Origin: a virus | IMG/VR virus record: IMGVR_UViG_3300017917_002471 | Coordinates: 1 to 35,503 of that record | Strand: one strand, 5' to 3' | DNA: 35,503 nt | Shown here: positions 7,756-15,276 of the stretch, one piece after another | How positions within the stretch are numbered: the stretch's first letter is position 1 | Layout of the letters: each line of letters begins with the position of its first letter | Notes under the pieces: generated by a model | Seen by the model: the letters and a program-made list of their open reading frames with translations, nothing else | What the model was told of the DNA's origin: nothing | The model's database searches: none | Program-made: the position numbers and the translations under genes

Positions 7756-8454
7756 ATGAATATCAAGAAATATCTTTCCGATGCACAAAACCGTGCACAC
7801 GAATCTTTCGCCAACGCTGACGGATTCTTTGATGATGATTTGTCTTTCACCGCTGGTGAGGATTTTTTCGGTGCTGATGGCTCTGCCTCTATGGGTGCTC
7901 CTTCTGCTCCAACATCACAGCCTTACATTTTGACCATCACCAACACTGGTGCTGCTGTATCAAACTTTGAGGTGTTGGGTTCTTACGAGTATATCAACAA
8001 CGCTGGTTTCTCTGGTGGTTCTTTGACCATTGGTTCTGTTACCATCGCTTCTGCTATCCCTAACGTAACTTACCAACAGATGTTGTATCAGTTCATGGTT
8101 AGCCCTTACAGCACTGGTTTGACTTACATCCAGTCTGCTACAACTAACCAAGTGTTAGAAACTATCAGCGTTAACACTAAAGATGCGAATGGTAACATCG
8201 CTCAAAAAGTGTTCGTTCCAACTATTGACCCATATCAGTACCAGTCAACCATCATCGCAATGAAATACGGATACCGTATTGATGGTTACACCAAACTGAT
8301 TATCGCTTCAATTTTGGCTAACGCTACTGTGAAATTGTACTTCTACCCTGCTGATAACATCAACTTGGCTCGTGGTTTGGCAGGTCGTCCTGTAAGCCGT
8401 GAGTACGGTAGCCCAGGCATCGTAAAAGCACAAACCGTTAAAGTAATCGGTTAA
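7756..8454 (+). CDS. Candidate major capsid protein, jelly-roll-like
   Basis: A 232-residue protein. Residues 1-52 are an acidic, Phe-rich tail (FFDDDLSFTAGEDFFGADG). Residues 55-200 alternate short beta strands (PYILTITNTGAAVSNFEVLG, SLTIGSVTIAS, TVKLYFYP) with the block KVFVPTIDPYQYQ, a layout typical of viral jelly-roll capsid proteins. About 180 folded residues suit one jelly roll; a compact double roll cannot be excluded. It has its own promoter and is followed by a strong terminator, as expected for the most abundant protein. Residues 105-162 match residues 25-82 of the protein at 22535-23407. There is no signal peptide or membrane helix. Identification as capsid is inference from composition and context. 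Confidence 0.7.
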   Translation: MNIKKYLSDAQNRAHESFANADGFFDDDLSFTAGEDFFGADGSASMGAPSAPTSQPYILTITNTGAAVSNFEVLGSYEYINNAGFSGGSLTIGSVTIASAIPNVTYQQMLYQFMVSPYSTGLTYIQSATTNQVLETISVNTKDANGNIAQKVFVPTIDPYQYQSTIIAMKYGYRIDGYTKLIIASILANATVKLYFYPADNINLARGLAGRPVSREYGSPGIVKAQTVKVIG

Positions 8455-8479
8455 TCCGTTTGATTTAATATGAGAAGAA

Positions 8480-8510
8480 GGGCGGGCGATTTCGCCTGCC
8501 CTTTTTTTTT
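8480..8510 (+). terminator. Strong terminator after the capsid gene
   Basis: GGGCGGGCGA (8480-8489) pairs with TCGCCTGCCC (8492-8501) with one G-U pair, followed by nine T. The next gene starts 23 bases later without a visible promoter, so the downstream membrane-protein genes probably rely on read-through. This would set a high ratio of capsid to minor proteins. Confidence 0.9.
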
Positions 8511-8532
8511 CACTTAGTTAGCAGAAAAAAAT

Positions 8533-8907
8533 ATGAACCTATACCAAAGAGTAGCGATTGCAAACCCAAGAGAAGCCAAATCGGTGATTAATAAGTTTGG
8601 GTATGAAATTCGCACCAATAACCTGCCACAAGCACTGAGAATGCTTGTTTCGGCTGAGGGCGAACCTGCGTTACGTGCTATTGTGGACATACATCCAGAT
8701 AAAGATTTGATTCTGGAGTGTTACGCTGAAGATAAAACTGCTATCCAGAAGGATGCCAGCACCAATTTGAGTAACCCCCATTACGATATGTATTTGAATG
8801 CCGCAGGTCAACAAATCACAGAAGCCCAAAAAGCAACCCAACTCACCAACACTTTCTTAATAGCCAGCACACTGATTATTTTGACTGCTTTAATCTTGAA
8901 AAATTAA
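8533..8907 (+). CDS. C-terminally anchored membrane protein
   Basis: A 124-residue protein. Residues 1-90 are soluble and helical (RVAIANPREAKSVINKFGYE), including an EGEPALRAIVDIHPDKDLI segment. One membrane helix is at about 103-122, ending in LKN, so the bulk would lie on one side of the membrane. It is the first gene after the capsid terminator and is one base away from the next gene. I recognise no family, though a similar N-terminal part preceding a C-terminal anchor would suit a protein linking capsid and internal membrane. Confidence 0.65.
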   Translation: MNLYQRVAIANPREAKSVINKFGYEIRTNNLPQALRMLVSAEGEPALRAIVDIHPDKDLILECYAEDKTAIQKDASTNLSNPHYDMYLNAAGQQITEAQKATQLTNTFLIASTLIILTALILKN

Positions 8908-8908
8908 A

Positions 8909-9565
8909 ATGAAACATAAAATTACCCAAAGAGGTGTTTTTGCCGTAAGTGCAAAGACCATTGATGAAAGAAAACCAGAAGTGGTTGCTTTGATGCAACG
9001 ATACGGGATGAACGTAAACGTGAATGATAGCAAGGACAAGATTGATATGGCCTTTTTGTCATTGTTGCCACGTAGCCGTGGTTTCCGTAAAGATTTTGCT
9101 GCCTTGGCTACCCCTGTGGCTGAAAGTATGCACAAGGAATATAAGAATGCTTGTGGTGATTGCTATGCTAACGCATCCAGTGACCCTATGAAGGACATTA
9201 TGAACATTCCATCAAAAGGTATTGGTACAAGTTCAACTGCAACTGCTCCCGTTGCCCCTGCAAAGTCTAAAAAGGCTTTCAGTGATACTGGTTTCGGTTC
9301 TTGGTTGTCTGGTGTTTTTGATAAGGACACCACGCAGAACATCATCAATACTGGCTTGGGCATCTATGCTTACCAAAAAACTGGTGGCACACAAGGTGCA
9401 AATCCTTTGAATCAAGGTCGTGCTGATGTGCAAGGACAAACTCCTACACCCCCAGCAGGCGAACAAGGTAGTTCAACTGGTTTGGGTACAGGTGGTATTG
9501 TTGTAATTGCTTTAGGAGCACTTGCATTGGTTGGTTTTGGTATCTATTACGCAACTAAGAAATAA
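8909..9565 (+). CDS. Membrane protein with linker and C-terminal anchor
   Basis: A 218-residue protein. Residues 1-90 are a mixed alpha/beta soluble part (ERKPEVVALMQRYGMNVNVN) followed by ACGDCYANASSDP with two Cys. Residues about 95-190 are Gly/Ser/Thr/Pro-rich and flexible, and one membrane helix is at about 194-213 with a basic end. Its stop overlaps the next start. The long flexible linker before the anchor suggests the N-terminal domain works away from the membrane. Family unknown. Confidence 0.65.
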   Translation: MKHKITQRGVFAVSAKTIDERKPEVVALMQRYGMNVNVNDSKDKIDMAFLSLLPRSRGFRKDFAALATPVAESMHKEYKNACGDCYANASSDPMKDIMNIPSKGIGTSSTATAPVAPAKSKKAFSDTGFGSWLSGVFDKDTTQNIINTGLGIYAYQKTGGTQGANPLNQGRADVQGQTPTPPAGEQGSSTGLGTGGIVVIALGALALVGFGIYYATKK

Positions 9566-9792
9566 TGAGCGTTTTTGCTGATGCTTTAGAAAATGTGAAA
9601 TCCTTGAATGGGCAAGACCCAAAGAATACTTTTATCCAAAAAATCTCAAAAACAGCAACAGGTTCTATCACAGGGCTTGTTGGCGGTTTGATGATTGGTT
9701 GGTATTACAAAAAGAATCTTTACGTCTCTGGCCTTATAGGAACATTAATAGGCGGTGCAATTAATTACCATTTAGTAGAAGTAAACAAATGA
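9565..9792 (+). CDS. Small two-segment membrane protein
   Basis: A 75-residue protein. A polar N-terminus is followed by two glycine-rich hydrophobic stretches at about 31-48 (ATGSITGLVGGLMIGWYY) and 52-68 (VSGLIGTLIGGAIN). Glycine zipper patterns of this kind allow tight helix packing and appear in small pore-forming or virion membrane proteins. It overlaps both neighbours by 1-4 bases, showing translational coupling. Function unknown. Confidence 0.6.
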   Translation: MSVFADALENVKSLNGQDPKNTFIQKISKTATGSITGLVGGLMIGWYYKKNLYVSGLIGTLIGGAINYHLVEVNK

Positions 9793-10103
9793 CAACATAC
9801 CGATTTATAGCCGATTTTATCCCAGAAGGTCAAGAGAGTAATACTCCGCTTTTCAAAAAGGGCGATGTTATCAAACACGATAACACTACTCCGATTATTT
9901 TCAACCCCTTGGATGTAAGAAAAGATGGTATCTACCAAACCATTACAACTGCAACAAATAGTACAGTGGTCTTTATCCCATTTACCTATTTGGAATCAAT
10001 GGTTGACAATACAAACATTAAAAGGTCAAGCGTTCCCTACATCGTGTTGGGAATTTTGACAATAGGATTTATCAGTTACAAGATTATAAAAAAATACTCT
10101 TAA
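9789..10103 (+). CDS. C-terminally anchored beta-rich membrane protein
   Basis: A 104-residue protein. Residues 1-75 look beta-rich (TTYRFIADFIPEG, KKGDVIKHDNTT, TVVFIPFTYL), one membrane helix follows at about 83-98, and the end is basic (KIIKKYS). The KGDVIKHD pattern resembles small SH3-like or KOW-like barrels, which is only a suggestion. The ATGA overlap with the preceding gene indicates coupling. Function unknown. Confidence 0.6.
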   Translation: MTTYRFIADFIPEGQESNTPLFKKGDVIKHDNTTPIIFNPLDVRKDGIYQTITTATNSTVVFIPFTYLESMVDNTNIKRSSVPYIVLGILTIGFISYKIIKKYS

Positions 10104-10104
10104 T

Positions 10105-10779
10105 ATGAACAAGAACACTAAATTGATTCTTATGGCTGGTGGTGCAGTAGCACTTACTTACGCTATGATTGAATATTACAAAAAGAATGTAAAAGGGGAT
10201 AGCACTGGCACTCCAGTAGTTCCAGATAATGACCCTTTGCGTGCTTCAAGTTTCACCGCAGGCGATGATTTCTTTTCAAATTATGTGAGTGACGATTTCT
10301 TTGGTTTTACTGCTAATGAGCCATTTATGAATGCAAGTGGTGGATTCTTCAGTAGATTCAAAAGAAAAAGCAACTCAACAGGTCGTGCAACCCAAACCCG
10401 TTGCGAAACCAATTTGGAAAGATTGGCACGTTTGCACCCCAACAATGACCAGTACAATGCCGAGTTAGGCAAAGCGTACCAAACACAAGGTGCTAACTTT
10501 GGCACTTGGGCACAATCAACTGCAAAACCCTGTTTCGTAGTAGGTATGGAGCAAGGTGGTTTGCAGAGTGGCACATCTAATTTTTCTGGATTAGGTGATA
10601 TCTTGGGTATCAAATCATCACCAAAAAAGAAATTTGCACCAAAATCTAAGCCTTTCTTTAGCAAAAGTAAAGGGGCAAAAGAAACTGGATTAGCAGATTT
10701 GCAATTCACTGCAAGCGATAATTTTTTCAATGCAGGAGGTATCCCAGTAGCAACTGACGAGCCAAACTTTAAGGGTTAA
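10105..10779 (+). CDS. Membrane protein carrying three acidic FTAxDxFF motifs
   Basis: A 224-residue protein with an N-terminal membrane helix at about 6-22, then SFTAGDDFFSN (49-59), DDFFGFTANEPF (63-74) and, near the C-terminus, QFTASDNFF. The middle has a basic patch (SRFKRKSNS), a Cys-containing helix (CETNLERLARLHPNNDQYN) and a Lys/Ser/Pro-rich region. The motif FTAGxDFF also occurs in the N-terminal tail of the candidate capsid protein. The shared motif suggests a common docking or processing site between capsid and membrane proteins. No known family was recognised. Confidence 0.65.
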   Translation: MNKNTKLILMAGGAVALTYAMIEYYKKNVKGDSTGTPVVPDNDPLRASSFTAGDDFFSNYVSDDFFGFTANEPFMNASGGFFSRFKRKSNSTGRATQTRCETNLERLARLHPNNDQYNAELGKAYQTQGANFGTWAQSTAKPCFVVGMEQGGLQSGTSNFSGLGDILGIKSSPKKKFAPKSKPFFSKSKGAKETGLADLQFTASDNFFNAGGIPVATDEPNFKG

Positions 10780-10784
10780 TAACT

Positions 10785-11096
10785 ATGGATAGCAAAACAC
10801 AAAAAGCCGTAATCATCGGTATAGTGGTGGCCGTTGTTGCTCCTTTGATTGTTGACGAAATACGCAAATATCGCAATAAGCAAAACAGCAATATCCCAAC
10901 CAACACTGACCACGGTTTTACGAATTGGGTAGGTGATGATGATTTCTTTGAGATTGAAGGAGACCAAACTGTTAAGGGTAATCCCTATATGCATTTAGCC
11001 CCTTTGACAAGCAAGGATTCAATGTTGAATTTCCCCAAGTACAAAAAGTACAAGCCTTTTGTTGTTAGCCCATCTAAAAAAATTAAATTTGTATGA
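10785..11096 (+). CDS. N-terminally anchored membrane protein with DDDFFEIEGD motif
   Basis: A 103-residue protein. A membrane helix at about 8-24 is followed by a short basic stretch, then GFTNWVGDDDFFEIEGD, which resembles the acidic Phe motif of the capsid tail and the preceding gene. The C-terminus is Lys/Tyr/Pro-rich (KYKKYKPF). It starts 6 bases after the preceding stop, and its TGA overlaps the ATG of the 26-residue peptide. Function unknown; a small virion membrane protein is likely. Confidence 0.62.
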   Translation: MDSKTQKAVIIGIVVAVVAPLIVDEIRKYRNKQNSNIPTNTDHGFTNWVGDDDFFEIEGDQTVKGNPYMHLAPLTSKDSMLNFPKYKKYKPFVVSPSKKIKFV

Positions 11097-11173
11097 AAGC
11101 CAAATACTTATACTATGCAGTAGGTGCTCTCGGAGCATACTTAGTGTACAAATGTTTATCTGAGAAAAAATAA
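11093..11173 (+). CDS. 26-residue single-helix membrane peptide
   Basis: ATG 11093 overlaps the preceding TGA (ATGA), and TAA is at 11171-11173, five bases before the next ATG. The product MKAKYLYYAVGALGAYLVYK plus a CLSEKK tail is a single membrane helix with basic ends. It fills the gap between two genes exactly and has the same helix style as its neighbours. Small membrane peptides of this size are typical of membrane-containing phage virions. It is easy to miss because of its length. Confidence 0.6.
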   Translation: MKAKYLYYAVGALGAYLVYKCLSEKK

Positions 11174-11177
11174 CGCT

Positions 11178-11540
11178 ATGAATAACGCACAAAAAGTAAT
11201 CATCGGGTCTGCCATCGTCTTAGGCGTTGGCATCTTTGTGTTTTCTGACTTTGGTCGTAAGAAAAGCGTATTGCAAGCCCCAGATACAAGCAAAGGAGAC
11301 GTTCCATTCAACCCATCTACGAATTTCGCAGGTATGGCTGGTGTGACTATTCCTCGTGGATACGTTACAGACCCCGAAATGATGTTAGAGGTAAACCCCG
11401 AAACATTCCCAAATTTTGCTGGTAGCAACGAAATGCTCTTAGCGAAGAAAAACTACCCTTTTGGGGAGAATTTCGCTCGTAAAAGGCCAAAACCCGTTTC
11501 TTACAGGCCATTTTATGCCAAAAACCGTAGAAAAAACTAA
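11178..11540 (+). CDS. N-terminally anchored basic membrane protein
   Basis: A 120-residue protein. A membrane helix at about 5-22 is followed by a soluble part with two NFAG segments (STNFAGMAG and FPNFAGSNE) and a very basic C-terminus (RKRPKPVSYRPF, then KNRRKN). The basic tail could contact viral DNA, placing the protein on the inside of the membrane; this is inference. It sits within the gapless membrane-protein array. No family recognised. Confidence 0.62.
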   Translation: MNNAQKVIIGSAIVLGVGIFVFSDFGRKKSVLQAPDTSKGDVPFNPSTNFAGMAGVTIPRGYVTDPEMMLEVNPETFPNFAGSNEMLLAKKNYPFGENFARKRPKPVSYRPFYAKNRRKN

Positions 11541-11549
11541 TTAAGGATT

Positions 11550-12104
11550 ATGAAATTGAAAACTGAACAGATAGTCGGAATAGCAGGGTTATTAGGTGTT
11601 ACCTATTACGTGTTTTTCTGCAAGAATAAGCCTACAGGTGAATCTGCTACTGAAGAACCGTCAAGTGGCGGTGGTGGTGGATTTGGTGGCGGTGGATTTG
11701 CCCCTGCTAGTCTGGTAGTGGTAAACACACCTGCTGCTGCAACTACTTCTAAGGCATCAAAAATGCCTACCGTTAGTGCTGCCGTGTCAACTGGTTTGAA
11801 AAGTAATGTGCCCGTGGCCGCAAGTACATCATCTACAAGTGTAGGTGCGCAATCAGGCGTTGGTGTAAGTAACACTGGAGGAATTACTGGAATTGGCAGT
11901 GGCGGTGCAAGACCATCAGGTTTAGGAAACGGAACACCGATTGGCACTGGTGGAATCGTTCCTATCAATCAAGGTGGTAGTCCTACCCCTACTAGCACAG
12001 GTACAGTTTCTGCTGCTGATATGAAAACAGGATTGAGTGGTGGTGCAGTGTTCAAGCCTTTCTCTGGAAGGGGTTTATTGACACTGGATAACCTATTAAT
12101 GTAA
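11550..12104 (+). CDS. Membrane-anchored Gly/Ser/Thr-rich low-complexity protein
   Basis: A 184-residue protein. A membrane helix at about 8-23 is followed by a poly-Gly run (SSGGGGGFGGGGFAP) and a long Gly/Ser/Thr/Ala/Pro-rich region, ending in a short hydrophobic segment, GRGLLTLDNLLM. The composition indicates an extended, disordered body, perhaps a tether between membrane and a partner bound by the last 15 residues. The gene is flanked by short gaps only. Function unknown. Confidence 0.6.
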   Translation: MKLKTEQIVGIAGLLGVTYYVFFCKNKPTGESATEEPSSGGGGGFGGGGFAPASLVVVNTPAAATTSKASKMPTVSAAVSTGLKSNVPVAASTSSTSVGAQSGVGVSNTGGITGIGSGGARPSGLGNGTPIGTGGIVPINQGGSPTPTSTGTVSAADMKTGLSGGAVFKPFSGRGLLTLDNLLM

Positions 12105-12119
12105 AGAACAACAAGACCA

Positions 12120-12377
12120 ATGAAAAGTGCGAATCAATTATACAAAGAAAGTGGTACAACACTCAGTTTCAAGGATTGGATTGAAAGAGAAAAATCCAAA
12201 GGCGTACACATCCCAAATGTGGAAGCCAATACTGAAATGTTGAGCCTGTTGGGCGATGAAAACAAAACCGATGAACCGAAAAACAACAATCTGATGCGTA
12301 ACGTCCTATTTGTAGTAGGAGTAGTTACATTGGCGTATGTTGGCTATCGCTTTATCAAAAGCAAAAACGCAGAATGA
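12120..12377 (+). CDS. Small membrane protein with SGxxLSFKDW motif
   Basis: An 85-residue protein. Near the N-terminus SGTTLSFKDW (11-20) is followed by a basic/acidic helix. One membrane helix is at about 60-77, ending in a basic tail. The same SG-x2-LSFKDW motif is at the C-terminus of the membrane protein at 21901-22212, but on the other side of the helix in sequence order. This suggests a short recognition module bound by a shared partner. The next gene overlaps by four bases. Confidence 0.62.
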   Translation: MKSANQLYKESGTTLSFKDWIEREKSKGVHIPNVEANTEMLSLLGDENKTDEPKNNNLMRNVLFVVGVVTLAYVGYRFIKSKNAE

Positions 12378-12595
12378 ACAAGGAGCAATTGAAAAAATTA
12401 GGTATCGCATTGGTGGCGGTTATCGTTATTCGCAAAATCTATTTTGCCAGTACAGCAACACCGTTACAAGACGGTATAGAACCCACCAATATCAAGCCTG
12501 ATACTATTCAGAGAGCCTTGAATAAATTAACCCAAGGGGATGTTATGGTAAATGATACCCCAGAAGAAACCAAACAAGCAAACGCAAACGGATGA
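12374..12595 (+). CDS. Small N-terminally anchored membrane protein
   Basis: A 73-residue protein with one membrane helix at about 9-25 (LGIALVAVIVIRKIYF) and a polar, Asn/Thr-rich tail (NIKPDTIQRALNKLTQGD). ATGA-type overlaps with both neighbours show tight coupling, and the downstream partner is the protease-like protein. Function unknown. Confidence 0.58.
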   Translation: MNKEQLKKLGIALVAVIVIRKIYFASTATPLQDGIEPTNIKPDTIQRALNKLTQGDVMVNDTPEETKQANANG

Positions 12596-13374
12596 AATAT
12601 CAAATAACATTGAATTATGCCGAAGTGAATTTGAAGGTTACAGTGAAAACTGATAGCCCTCAAAAATTGCGTTTGAAGGTTTACGATGCTGCTAATCCTA
12701 AACGTGTATTCACCAATCGTTACAAAACCGTAACAGGAGAGGAAAATTTGTTTGTCAGAATGCCCCTAAGCCCCGAAGTTGCGGTAGTTGAGGTGGTTAC
12801 TGATAAAGCCCTTGTTAAAAAGGGAGAGAAGGACACTTTTCAGTTTATCGGTGTTGAGAAAATGCCATTGGAGAAGCGTATTGACATTAGCGACATCAGC
12901 AATTCAAAGATTCGTAGTTTCGTTGAATTTGCACAAAGATTTTGCTTTAATCTGGATGAGTTAGAACCCAACACCATCTACACAAGTAATGACAGGAACT
13001 ATTACATCAAATTGTTCTCTGAGATTAAGAATAAGAACGGTGTTGAGGTAAATACCCCTGCGAGGATTTCTAAGCGAACAGGAGTTATCCAAGTAAGCAA
13101 AAAACAGTTTGAGCAGTTTACCATCCCTATGCGGTTGGCCATCTTGTTGCACGAGTTTGCCCATTTCTATTTGAATGAGCAGATGGACGATGAGGTAGAA
13201 GCCGATTTGAATGGTTTATTGCTTTATTTGGGTCTTGGCTACCCACGCATTGAAGCGTATCAAGCGTTCCTTGAGACTTTCAAAGGCGTACCGAGCCAGC
13301 AGAACAAAGAGCGTTATGATGTAATCAACAAGTTCATCAACGACTTTGAGAAAATGAATATGGTTATACAATAA
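12592..13374 (+). CDS. Zinc metallopeptidase-like protein (HEXXH)
   Basis: A 260-residue protein. Residues 1-90 are beta-rich, and residues about 95-255 are a helical protease-like domain with H187-EFAH191 preceded by a hydrophobic helix (MRLAILL). After it comes MDDEVEADLNGL (198-209), where Glu201/Glu203 could be the third zinc ligand, as in gluzincin-type enzymes (M48 or ImmA/IrrE style). It has no membrane helix, unlike its neighbours. Possible roles are processing of virion proteins or local opening of the cell envelope. Fold assignment is by motif only. Confidence 0.65.
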   Translation: MKYQITLNYAEVNLKVTVKTDSPQKLRLKVYDAANPKRVFTNRYKTVTGEENLFVRMPLSPEVAVVEVVTDKALVKKGEKDTFQFIGVEKMPLEKRIDISDISNSKIRSFVEFAQRFCFNLDELEPNTIYTSNDRNYYIKLFSEIKNKNGVEVNTPARISKRTGVIQVSKKQFEQFTIPMRLAILLHEFAHFYLNEQMDDEVEADLNGLLLYLGLGYPRIEAYQAFLETFKGVPSQQNKERYDVINKFINDFEKMNMVIQ

Positions 13375-13384
13375 AACACAGAAT

Positions 13385-13714
13385 ATGAACAGAGTAGTAA
13401 AAGGTTTGCTTATTGGCGTAGGGGCTTTCACAGCGTTGGAAGTCATTTTGCGTTTGAAGACTGGCAAGGGAATAATCACACCGTCTAAAAAGAAGATGGG
13501 AGAATTTGTATTGACCAGCGAAATCGCAAGATTTAAGCCGATGACAAAGGCCGAATATGAAAAAGACGGTGCGAAGTTTTGGATGGGCTTAGGTGATAAC
13601 TACACCAAGAACTATTACAAAGCGGTATGGTTATCATCAAAAGGTAAGGCAACCCCTACCTTTACTGCTGATGGCAATACCTATAACACCAAAGGTGGCA
13701 AGATAAAGAACTAA
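13385..13714 (+). CDS. N-terminally anchored membrane protein
   Basis: A 109-residue protein with a membrane helix at about 7-22 followed by a basic segment (RLKTGKGIITPSKKK). The soluble part has a WMGLGDNYTKNYYKAVW stretch and a beta-hairpin-like end (TPTFTADGNTYNTKGGKI). It starts 10 bases after the protease-like gene. No known family recognised; it is one more protein of the virion-membrane set. Confidence 0.6.
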   Translation: MNRVVKGLLIGVGAFTALEVILRLKTGKGIITPSKKKMGEFVLTSEIARFKPMTKAEYEKDGAKFWMGLGDNYTKNYYKAVWLSSKGKATPTFTADGNTYNTKGGKIKN

Positions 13715-13718
13715 TACT

Positions 13719-14183
13719 ATGGCAGTAACAACTTGGAATACCGTTCCTAATTACGATGAGTGGGGTGCAGATACCTACTGGAATGCTGATGACTGGGTAA
13801 CTTGGCACAAGTTGCTCCTTAAGCATTTTGGTAAAGACCGTGCCAACATCATTTGGAATTATGCGTATGCTCAAGGTAGTGCGTTTGCCAAGCATTTAGA
13901 CTTTAGAACGACCAATAGCAATTTCAGAAGTTATGTGAAATCGCAAGACCTTGACCCGTATGCTGGCGTTAATTTGCCTTTTATACCACAGGTACTTGAC
14001 ATAACTGGAAGTGCTTTTGATTTGGTCGGTGGAATCACAAATACGGTTTCTCAAGTTGCGGATGGTTTTAGCAATCCCAAATTCATCAAGTTGCTGATGT
14101 ACACAACATTGTTTGCTGGCGTTGGATACCTTGGGTTTAGGGGTTATGTGTTTTACAAGTATAAAATGGCAACAATCAAGTGA
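13719..14183 (+). CDS. Trp/Tyr-rich protein with C-terminal membrane anchor
   Basis: A 154-residue protein. Residues 1-90 form an aromatic helical domain (YWNADDWVTWHKLLLKHFG; IIWNYAYAQGSAFAKHLDF) of the kind seen in small phage proteins with conserved WHK and LDFR patterns. A hydrophobic, possibly interfacial stretch is at about 88-112, and a membrane helix is at about 126-147. It ends basic. I recognise the style but no named family. It overlaps the next gene's start. Confidence 0.6.
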   Translation: MAVTTWNTVPNYDEWGADTYWNADDWVTWHKLLLKHFGKDRANIIWNYAYAQGSAFAKHLDFRTTNSNFRSYVKSQDLDPYAGVNLPFIPQVLDITGSAFDLVGGITNTVSQVADGFSNPKFIKLLMYTTLFAGVGYLGFRGYVFYKYKMATIK

Positions 14184-14380
14184 TGATGAATTTTCAAACT
14201 ATCAGAAATAACAAATATGCCACGGTAGCCCTTTGGGTGTCCGTTGGTGTCGTTACTGCCATTATAGGTAATGCCATTTACAAAAACATTCGTAAAAAGG
14301 GAAGTATCACCGATGGTAAAGAAACGCTAAATACTGAGATGAAGAATCTTATAGCGGCAATTGATAAGCAACCGAAATGA
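14183..14380 (+). CDS. Small N-terminally anchored membrane protein
   Basis: About 65 residues. ATG codons at 14183 and 14186 both overlap or follow the preceding TGA; a GTG at 14180 is less likely. One membrane helix lies at about 14-31 (ATVALWVSVGVVTAIIGNAI), followed by a basic stretch and a polar helix ending in AAIDKQPK. Its TGA overlaps the next ATG (ATGA at 14377). Function unknown. Confidence 0.58.
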   Translation: MMNFQTIRNNKYATVALWVSVGVVTAIIGNAIYKNIRKKGSITDGKETLNTEMKNLIAAIDKQPK

Positions 14381-14853
14381 TAACGAAGCAGGAAAAAAGT
14401 TGGTTGATAGGTATTGGTGTTGTTGGTATTCTGACAGCACTTTATTTTATTACTAAGCCCAAGGATGACAAACAGGGCGATGAGGGTAATCAAGAAAAGC
14501 CAGACCCCAAGTTGGACGAATTGGTTAAAGCAGGCAAGATTGTTGGTGCTACGTTGGTGTCTAAAATCAAGAATGTGAAATTAAGGCATCAAGCATACGT
14601 GAACGATGGTGCGGTCAATAATCGCTACGGTGAAGCCCCAGAGCCAAATATGGCCGTTGGACAGGTTCTATCTGTGGTGGATGATTTGACTAAGAATGTC
14701 AACCCAGCAACAAGCCAACCATACAAGTGGTTCAGAATTAAAATTGATAAAGCCTTGTACGATGAGATACAGACAAATCAACGCAGTTGGTGGACACGTG
14801 AGAAAATCGTTCCTGCTCAATTGTTCGTAAGGGAGGACACAGTAAAAATATAA
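14377..14853 (+). CDS. Membrane-anchored protein with SH3-like C-terminal domain
   Basis: A 158-residue protein. A membrane helix at about 10-26 precedes a charged linker (KPKDDKQGDEGNQEKPDP). Residues about 55-150 contain strands (VKLRHQAYVNDG, AVGQVLSVVDDL, YKWFRIKI) in the order of bacterial SH3-type cell-wall-binding domains. That assignment is tentative. The next gene is peptidoglycan-binding-like, which makes an envelope-contact role more plausible. Confidence 0.55.
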   Translation: MITKQEKSWLIGIGVVGILTALYFITKPKDDKQGDEGNQEKPDPKLDELVKAGKIVGATLVSKIKNVKLRHQAYVNDGAVNNRYGEAPEPNMAVGQVLSVVDDLTKNVNPATSQPYKWFRIKIDKALYDEIQTNQRSWWTREKIVPAQLFVREDTVKI

Positions 14854-14855
14854 CT

Positions 14856-15266
14856 ATGAAATTGAATAATAAACAGATATTGGTTTTGGCAAGCGGAATG
14901 GCTTTGTTTGGTACTGGCATTTTCTTGCTGGTAAAGAATAGGTCGCCAAAAGGCGGCAATACCCCTGTGGTTGACCCGTCTAAGTTGTTATCTCCAGATA
15001 TGGATTTAACACCATACAGAAGCAAAATCAACTTTGTATCAGAGGGCTTGTTGGACAAGACTTTGAATGCAAAAGTGACAACATTGCAGGGCAAATTGAA
15101 CGCTTACTTTGCAAGCCACCCAGAGTTGGAGTTCCCACATTACCCTTTGAAAGAAGATGGCTTATTGGGCGATAAAACCTTGTTAGGTATCGTTTACTCA
15201 TTTGGTGATAAGATGCTTCCTATTACCGACAAATCTCAGATTGATTGGTTCAACAAAAACATTTAA
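14856..15266 (+). CDS. Membrane-anchored peptidoglycan-binding-like protein
   Basis: A 136-residue protein. A membrane helix lies at about 8-26 and a basic Pro/Gly linker follows. Residues about 65-125 resemble the PG_binding_1 fold: VTTLQGKLNAYF, then LKEDGLLGDKTLLGIVYSF, matching the VxxLQxxLN...DGxxGxxT signature. In the family this three-helix domain binds peptidoglycan. In a membrane-containing virion it would help the particle or its membrane tube reach the cell wall during entry. Confidence 0.65.
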   Translation: MKLNNKQILVLASGMALFGTGIFLLVKNRSPKGGNTPVVDPSKLLSPDMDLTPYRSKINFVSEGLLDKTLNAKVTTLQGKLNAYFASHPELEFPHYPLKEDGLLGDKTLLGIVYSFGDKMLPITDKSQIDWFNKNI

Positions 15267-15276
15267 TAAAACAACA

